From Chitinophaga sp. CB10 (GTDB lineage: Bacteria > Bacteroidota > Bacteroidia > Chitinophagales > Chitinophagaceae), in the NCBI GenBank assembly GCA_001870995.2, contig MLAV02000008.1, positions 62,001 through 126,000 of the forward strand: DNA of 64,000 bases. The letters are read 5' to 3'. Every line of letters begins with the position of its first letter. The stretch's first letter is position 1. The notes under the pieces were generated by a model that was not told where the DNA came from, searched no databases, and saw only the letters and a list, made by a program, of their open reading frames with translations. The translations under genes and the position numbers were made by a program. Shown piece by piece: positions 60,820 to 64,000 of the stretch.

Positions 60820-61536
60820 ATGGCGATTTATAAATTCAGCGAAGAAAGGATCAGGGACATGAAGAGGCGGATCATCCGCCGCCAGGTGATAATTTTTGCC
60901 GTATTGGTTGCCATGCTATGCTACTTTTACTTCTACCGGGATGATGCGCCCAACCGGATGGAGATGTACCTCATCTTCGGCGTACTCATCATCTACTCCG
61001 CCTGGAGCAGCATACGCCGGATTAAAATATCCGTTGATGTTTACAAAAGCTTTGAAATTGAGATCAACGACCTTCATATCGTCCGCCGGCAAAAGCACTC
61101 GCCGGACCTTACGCTGTCCGTATTCGAAATAGCCCGTATGGCCGAAACCCGTGGCGGTATTGTCGTACGGGGCGAGTCCCCGGATGCGGTAATGGTCATC
61201 CCGGACGGGCTGGAGAACTTCGGGGAGCTGGAAAAGCAACTGGCCGCCATCCGGACCTTCGATGAAACGGACGAAAAGTCGTTCCATGAACAATTCTGGT
61301 GGCTGGGAATGATCCTGCTGCTGGGAGGAATTGCCGGCTTCTACCTGAGTGATAACAAAATTATCATGTGTATCTCCGGACTGTCTATCCTCGTATTCAT
61401 GAATGTATTTGTACGGGGCGCTTACAGGAACCGGCTCTATTCCGACGAGCGCCGGAAAAGAGCCAATTTCACCCTGTATGTGCTTTCCTTTATGATACTT
61501 GCTTTCACCATATTGAAAGTGATCGGTTACATCTGA
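60820..61536 (+). CDS. Four-helix membrane protein of unknown function
   Basis: A 238-residue protein with two hydrophobic pairs (about 20-60 and 160-235) flanking a soluble middle ('VDVYKSFEIEINDLHIVRRQKHSPDLTLSVFEIARMAET', about 70-145) that looks like a PH-like membrane-associated domain such as in YcxB-type proteins. Function unknown. It converges with the esterase-family gene with no spacer (61536/61537). Confidence 0.75.
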   Translation: MAIYKFSEERIRDMKRRIIRRQVIIFAVLVAMLCYFYFYRDDAPNRMEMYLIFGVLIIYSAWSSIRRIKISVDVYKSFEIEINDLHIVRRQKHSPDLTLSVFEIARMAETRGGIVVRGESPDAVMVIPDGLENFGELEKQLAAIRTFDETDEKSFHEQFWWLGMILLLGGIAGFYLSDNKIIMCISGLSILVFMNVFVRGAYRNRLYSDERRKRANFTLYVLSFMILAFTILKVIGYI

Positions 61537-62811
61537 TCAGCGGGTTACCGGCGTGGAGGTGTGGATAAAGAACAGCCCGTCGAATATCCGTGGCCATATC
61601 GCGGTGGCAGGTACGAAGTCCCCGATGCAGCCCACCTGGTTTTGTTGCAGGATTTTTCCTGCCGTTCTGTAATCCAGCAATGCCGCGGCCTTATTAGTAC
61701 CGGCCAGCGCTGCTTCAATACTACCGGCCGCCGGAGCAGGTACATCCACTACTTTCAGGCTCACATAATCCATATATTTACCGGCCGCGCCCGAAAACCC
61801 TAACGCATATACGTTATTGCCGTAATGCTTTTTCAGTTTTGCGCCCATGGGTATGAAGGTATTGTAAAAATCTTCCAGCGCGCCTTTGCCTTCACTATTG
61901 CCCATGGTATTGGCAATGTGGCCGTTGTGCGCCCAAACGATGATCTTCTTTCCCGCGTACACCGTATCTGCCAGCCATATCAGGTTATCCGCCATTTGCA
62001 GGTCCCGGTAATTGATTTCGTTACCCTTTGCAAATCCCCAGTAACGGATCGCCTGCGACTCAATGCTGCACACCACCCGGTACCAGAAGCCCTGGTCCTG
62101 CAGGAGATCGGCGTTTATCTTATTGGATGCCGGTTTGAGCGCTGCTTTCAGCGTGGCAATCTCCTTGAAGAACAAGCCCATGGAAGCAGTGTCCGGCCTG
62201 AAGTCCCTGCTTTTAAAAGTTGGCGGGCAGAGGGTTTTGAATACCTGCCACCCTGTGTCTATTAACCCGGTATGATGGCCGGCCAGGAATTGCTCCATAT
62301 CCGGCATCATTTCGTTAATCGCTTTTGCGCCGCTGTGTTGACTCTCAAAACCGGTAACTGCCAAGGGTTTGGCGCCCTTCACCTGCTGTTGCAGGTAGTT
62401 GAACAAGGGGAACATTTCTTCGCTGGTGGCGTACATATAAAACAGGTTGCCGGGAACCAGCGCTTTAAAGGAAGCGCCTTGCTCCGCCTGCGGCCAGATC
62501 TTGTTGATATCATAAAATCCACTTTCAAAAGCCAGCACATCAAACCCCAGCTGTTCATGGAGGTATTGGATGATGCGGGTCTTTGCAAGAAACGTAGAGC
62601 CTTCACCGTGAGTCTGCTCGCCCAGCATAACGATACGGCTATTACCGATAGCTTTCTTCAACGCCTGCAGGTCCGAATAGTCCGTATAGGCCGGATCAAT
62701 ACTTGCAATAGCAGCCGCATGTTTGTTGACATAGGCGGGAAGCGCCTGCTGCGCCTGCGTTTGCAGGGAGAGCGCCACACAGCATACAGCGATGATTAAT
62801 TTTTTCATCAT
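61537..62811 (-). CDS. Erythromycin esterase-family protein, secreted
   Basis: A 424-residue protein with a signal peptide (MMKKLIIAVCCVALSLQTQA). 'MLGEQTHGEG', 'LAFESGFYD' and 'VWAHNGHIANTMG' hold the conserved Glu/His residues of the EreA/EreB superfamily. True macrolide esterases are a small part of this superfamily; a general hydrolase in the periplasm is more probable. The open frame extends 20 codons upstream, but ATG 62811 begins the signal peptide. It follows the AraC gene by 46 bp and may share its transcript. Confidence 0.87.
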   Translation of the reverse strand: MMKKLIIAVCCVALSLQTQAQQALPAYVNKHAAAIASIDPAYTDYSDLQALKKAIGNSRIVMLGEQTHGEGSTFLAKTRIIQYLHEQLGFDVLAFESGFYDINKIWPQAEQGASFKALVPGNLFYMYATSEEMFPLFNYLQQQVKGAKPLAVTGFESQHSGAKAINEMMPDMEQFLAGHHTGLIDTGWQVFKTLCPPTFKSRDFRPDTASMGLFFKEIATLKAALKPASNKINADLLQDQGFWYRVVCSIESQAIRYWGFAKGNEINYRDLQMADNLIWLADTVYAGKKIIVWAHNGHIANTMGNSEGKGALEDFYNTFIPMGAKLKKHYGNNVYALGFSGAAGKYMDYVSLKVVDVPAPAAGSIEAALAGTNKAAALLDYRTAGKILQQNQVGCIGDFVPATAIWPRIFDGLFFIHTSTPVTR

Positions 62812-62857
62812 GAGTGGATTTATGTAGGTGAGATGTCGGTTCAGCAGGGCGGAAGTA

Positions 62858-63697
62858 CTACTTATCCGCAATTTTGCTCCTGAAGCTGGAAGGACTCATC
62901 TGGTGGTGCTTGCGGAAGAACTTATTGAAATGGCTCATATCGCTGAAACCAAATTCATTGCTGATCTCCTTCAGTGAAAACGAGCTGTGTTTAAGCCTGT
63001 TTTCGATGAGGTGCAGTTTATACCGCGTTACATATTCCCGGAGCGTTACGCCGGTTTGCTCCTTGAAGTATGCGCCCAGGTAGTGTTTGGAGTAATCGAA
63101 CGCCGCTGCCAGCTGCTCTGTTTGTATCTCTTCCGCCTGATGGATATGTTCGTGAATATAATTCAACAGCTGCGTGATTTTCTCACTGTGTTTGCCGGTA
63201 ATAGTTTGGGTGGTGGGGGAGATGTTATTTTGCACCATGGACAGCAGCGCCTGCACGAGCAATCGGATCGTATGGTTATGCTCATTGTGCTCATCCTGCC
63301 ATTCCGCTACAATCAACCGGATCAACTGGTCTATTCTTTCTTTTATTTTGGGGGAGAGATGTAAGCGGTCCTGTTGAAAAGCCTGCAGTAAATTTTCCGT
63401 GACGCTGTTCCACTGCCGTTGGGTCGTGGCATCTCCTGCGCCCAAATAAGCATTTGTAAATTTCAGAAAGGTGAACGTCGTAGGGGTTGCTATCTCGAAA
63501 TGATGCGCATCGGAAGGCCCCAGCAGGAATAAGTCCAGTGGCCCGTAGGGAACAGTGACTCCGGATACAACATGCATTCCCGTTCCCTGGTGTACGAATA
63601 TCAGTTCAAAGTGGTTGTGGTTATGCACGGGATGGTCCCAGACCTTTCCGGTGAAGTGTGATATTTTCAGGTATTCATGTTGTATGTAACGTTTCAT
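62858..63697 (-). CDS. AraC-family transcriptional regulator
   Basis: A 279-residue protein with a cupin sensor (about 10-90; 'HPVHNHNHFELIFVHQGTGMHVVSG') and a C-terminal AraC double HTH (about 175-275; 'FSLKEISNEFGFSDMSHFNKFFRKHHQMSPSSFR'). Start at ATG 63697; the open frame runs 29 codons further up. It diverges from the SDR gene at 63785 (87 bp between starts), which is a common arrangement for a regulator and its target; the esterase gene behind it is another candidate target. Confidence 0.9.
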   Translation of the reverse strand: MKRYIQHEYLKISHFTGKVWDHPVHNHNHFELIFVHQGTGMHVVSGVTVPYGPLDLFLLGPSDAHHFEIATPTTFTFLKFTNAYLGAGDATTQRQWNSVTENLLQAFQQDRLHLSPKIKERIDQLIRLIVAEWQDEHNEHNHTIRLLVQALLSMVQNNISPTTQTITGKHSEKITQLLNYIHEHIHQAEEIQTEQLAAAFDYSKHYLGAYFKEQTGVTLREYVTRYKLHLIENRLKHSSFSLKEISNEFGFSDMSHFNKFFRKHHQMSPSSFRSKIADK

Positions 63698-63784
63698 CCC
63701 CGCTAAGTACAAATTATTCCTACTAAAGTACAACAGATACCCTTTTTGCCCAACTGATCTTTGTGGCATAAAACAACGTAGCAT

Positions 63785-64000
63785 ATGAATACCGGAAATA
63801 AAAGAAAAGTAGCACTGGTAGCCGGTGCGCAGGGAGTAATAGGCAAGAATTTAATCAACCATCTGCTCACTTTGGATGACTGGGAGGTAATCGGATTATC
63901 CAGGCGTGGAGGAAAGGGCGGGGAAAAGGCACAATACATCGCGGTAAACCTGCAGGACCGGGAAAATACCCAGCAACAGCTCCAACATCTCACCACAATA
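63785..64000 (+). CDS. SDR-family oxidoreductase, 5' part (cut by window edge)
   Basis: The frame runs open from ATG 63785 to the window end (72 codons). It starts with the NAD(P)-binding pattern VALVAGAQGVIGKNLI and 'VIGLSRRGG', resembling the PRISE (progesterone 5-beta-reductase/iridoid-synthase-like) atypical SDRs. It is divergent from the AraC gene. The rest lies beyond the window. Confidence 0.75.
   Translation, partial: MNTGNKRKVALVAGAQGVIGKNLINHLLTLDDWEVIGLSRRGGKGGEKAQYIAVNLQDRENTQQQLQHLTTI

Noticed and set aside
61537..62811. Calling the Ere-family protein a macrolide-resistance gene
   Set aside because: Superfamily membership alone does not show macrolide esterase activity; most environmental members are uncharacterised.

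Overview
The window looks like a chromosome segment of a Bacteroidota bacterium, most likely Chitinophagaceae (Chitinophaga-like). Several intergenic regions carry the Bacteroidota core promoter (TAnnTTTG, best case with an upstream TTTG 21 nt away). Shine-Dalgarno sequences are mostly weak. Gene content also fits: fused IcmF mutase, a large multi-SLBB polysaccharide exporter, a BtuG-like DUF5074 lipoprotein, a RemB/Wzi-like barrel and a P[CH]..W..M...GR[FY]C..C small protein. There is no rRNA, CRISPR array or recognisable insertion sequence. One tRNA gene, tRNA-Arg(CCG), is present.

Layout. 0.2-4.7 kb: SPFH protein, tadA-ligA (minus strand) and a degenerate-Nudix regulator. 4.7-12.4 kb: a long intergenic region with a short ORF and strong terminator, then icmF, a Tat-exported GH125 mannosidase and a membrane-linked MutS-like ATPase. 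12.4-18.1 kb: a PA0069-type radical SAM gene behind a perfect 16-bp inverted repeat, a DinB-fold protein, and an AAA+ ATPase-RtcB RNA-ligase pair. The gaps around these genes hold at least four short ORF + intrinsic terminator units. 18.4-20.1 kb: fatty-acid-hydroxylase-type membrane enzyme and an ECF sigma factor.

20.6-37.3 kb: a surface-polysaccharide locus (SLBB exporter, Wzz, Wzx, Wzy, four glycosyltransferases, two Gmd-family dehydratases, an epimerase, GDP-fucose synthase, mannose-1-P guanylyltransferase, then a RemB/Wzi-like barrel). From about 23.1 kb it is visibly more AT-rich than its flanks, as expected for exchangeable capsule/O-antigen loci. The mannose-1-P -> GDP-mannose -> GDP-fucose path is encoded at its end. 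No initiating sugar-phosphate transferase or BY-kinase is in view.

37.4-43.3 kb: ABC-F ATPase, a small unknown protein, a repeated 61-bp element beside tRNA-Arg, MarC, an XRE-cupin regulator, an MFS-like membrane protein and tatA. 43.4-50.4 kb (minus strand): a cobalamin acquisition and salvage cluster, btuB - DUF6580 membrane protein - BtuG-like lipoprotein - cobU - cobT - cobS - cobC. It would supply adenosylcobalamin to IcmF in the same window. 50.5-64 kb: TPR protein, DMT and MFS exporters with a FadR-type regulator and matching palindromic operators, an S9 peptidase, AraC regulators, DUF983, several small proteins (one SMI1/KNR4), an erythromycin-esterase-family protein and a partial SDR protein at the right edge.

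Most interesting: (1) the cluster of short ORF + terminator units flanking the AAA+/RtcB RNA-repair pair; (2) a 13-bp sequence repeated immediately before two start codons around the Nudix regulator; (3) the B12 cluster with an unusual internal hairpin and no recognisable riboswitch; (4) a two-Gmd polysaccharide locus. All function calls are from reading motifs; no database search was possible.
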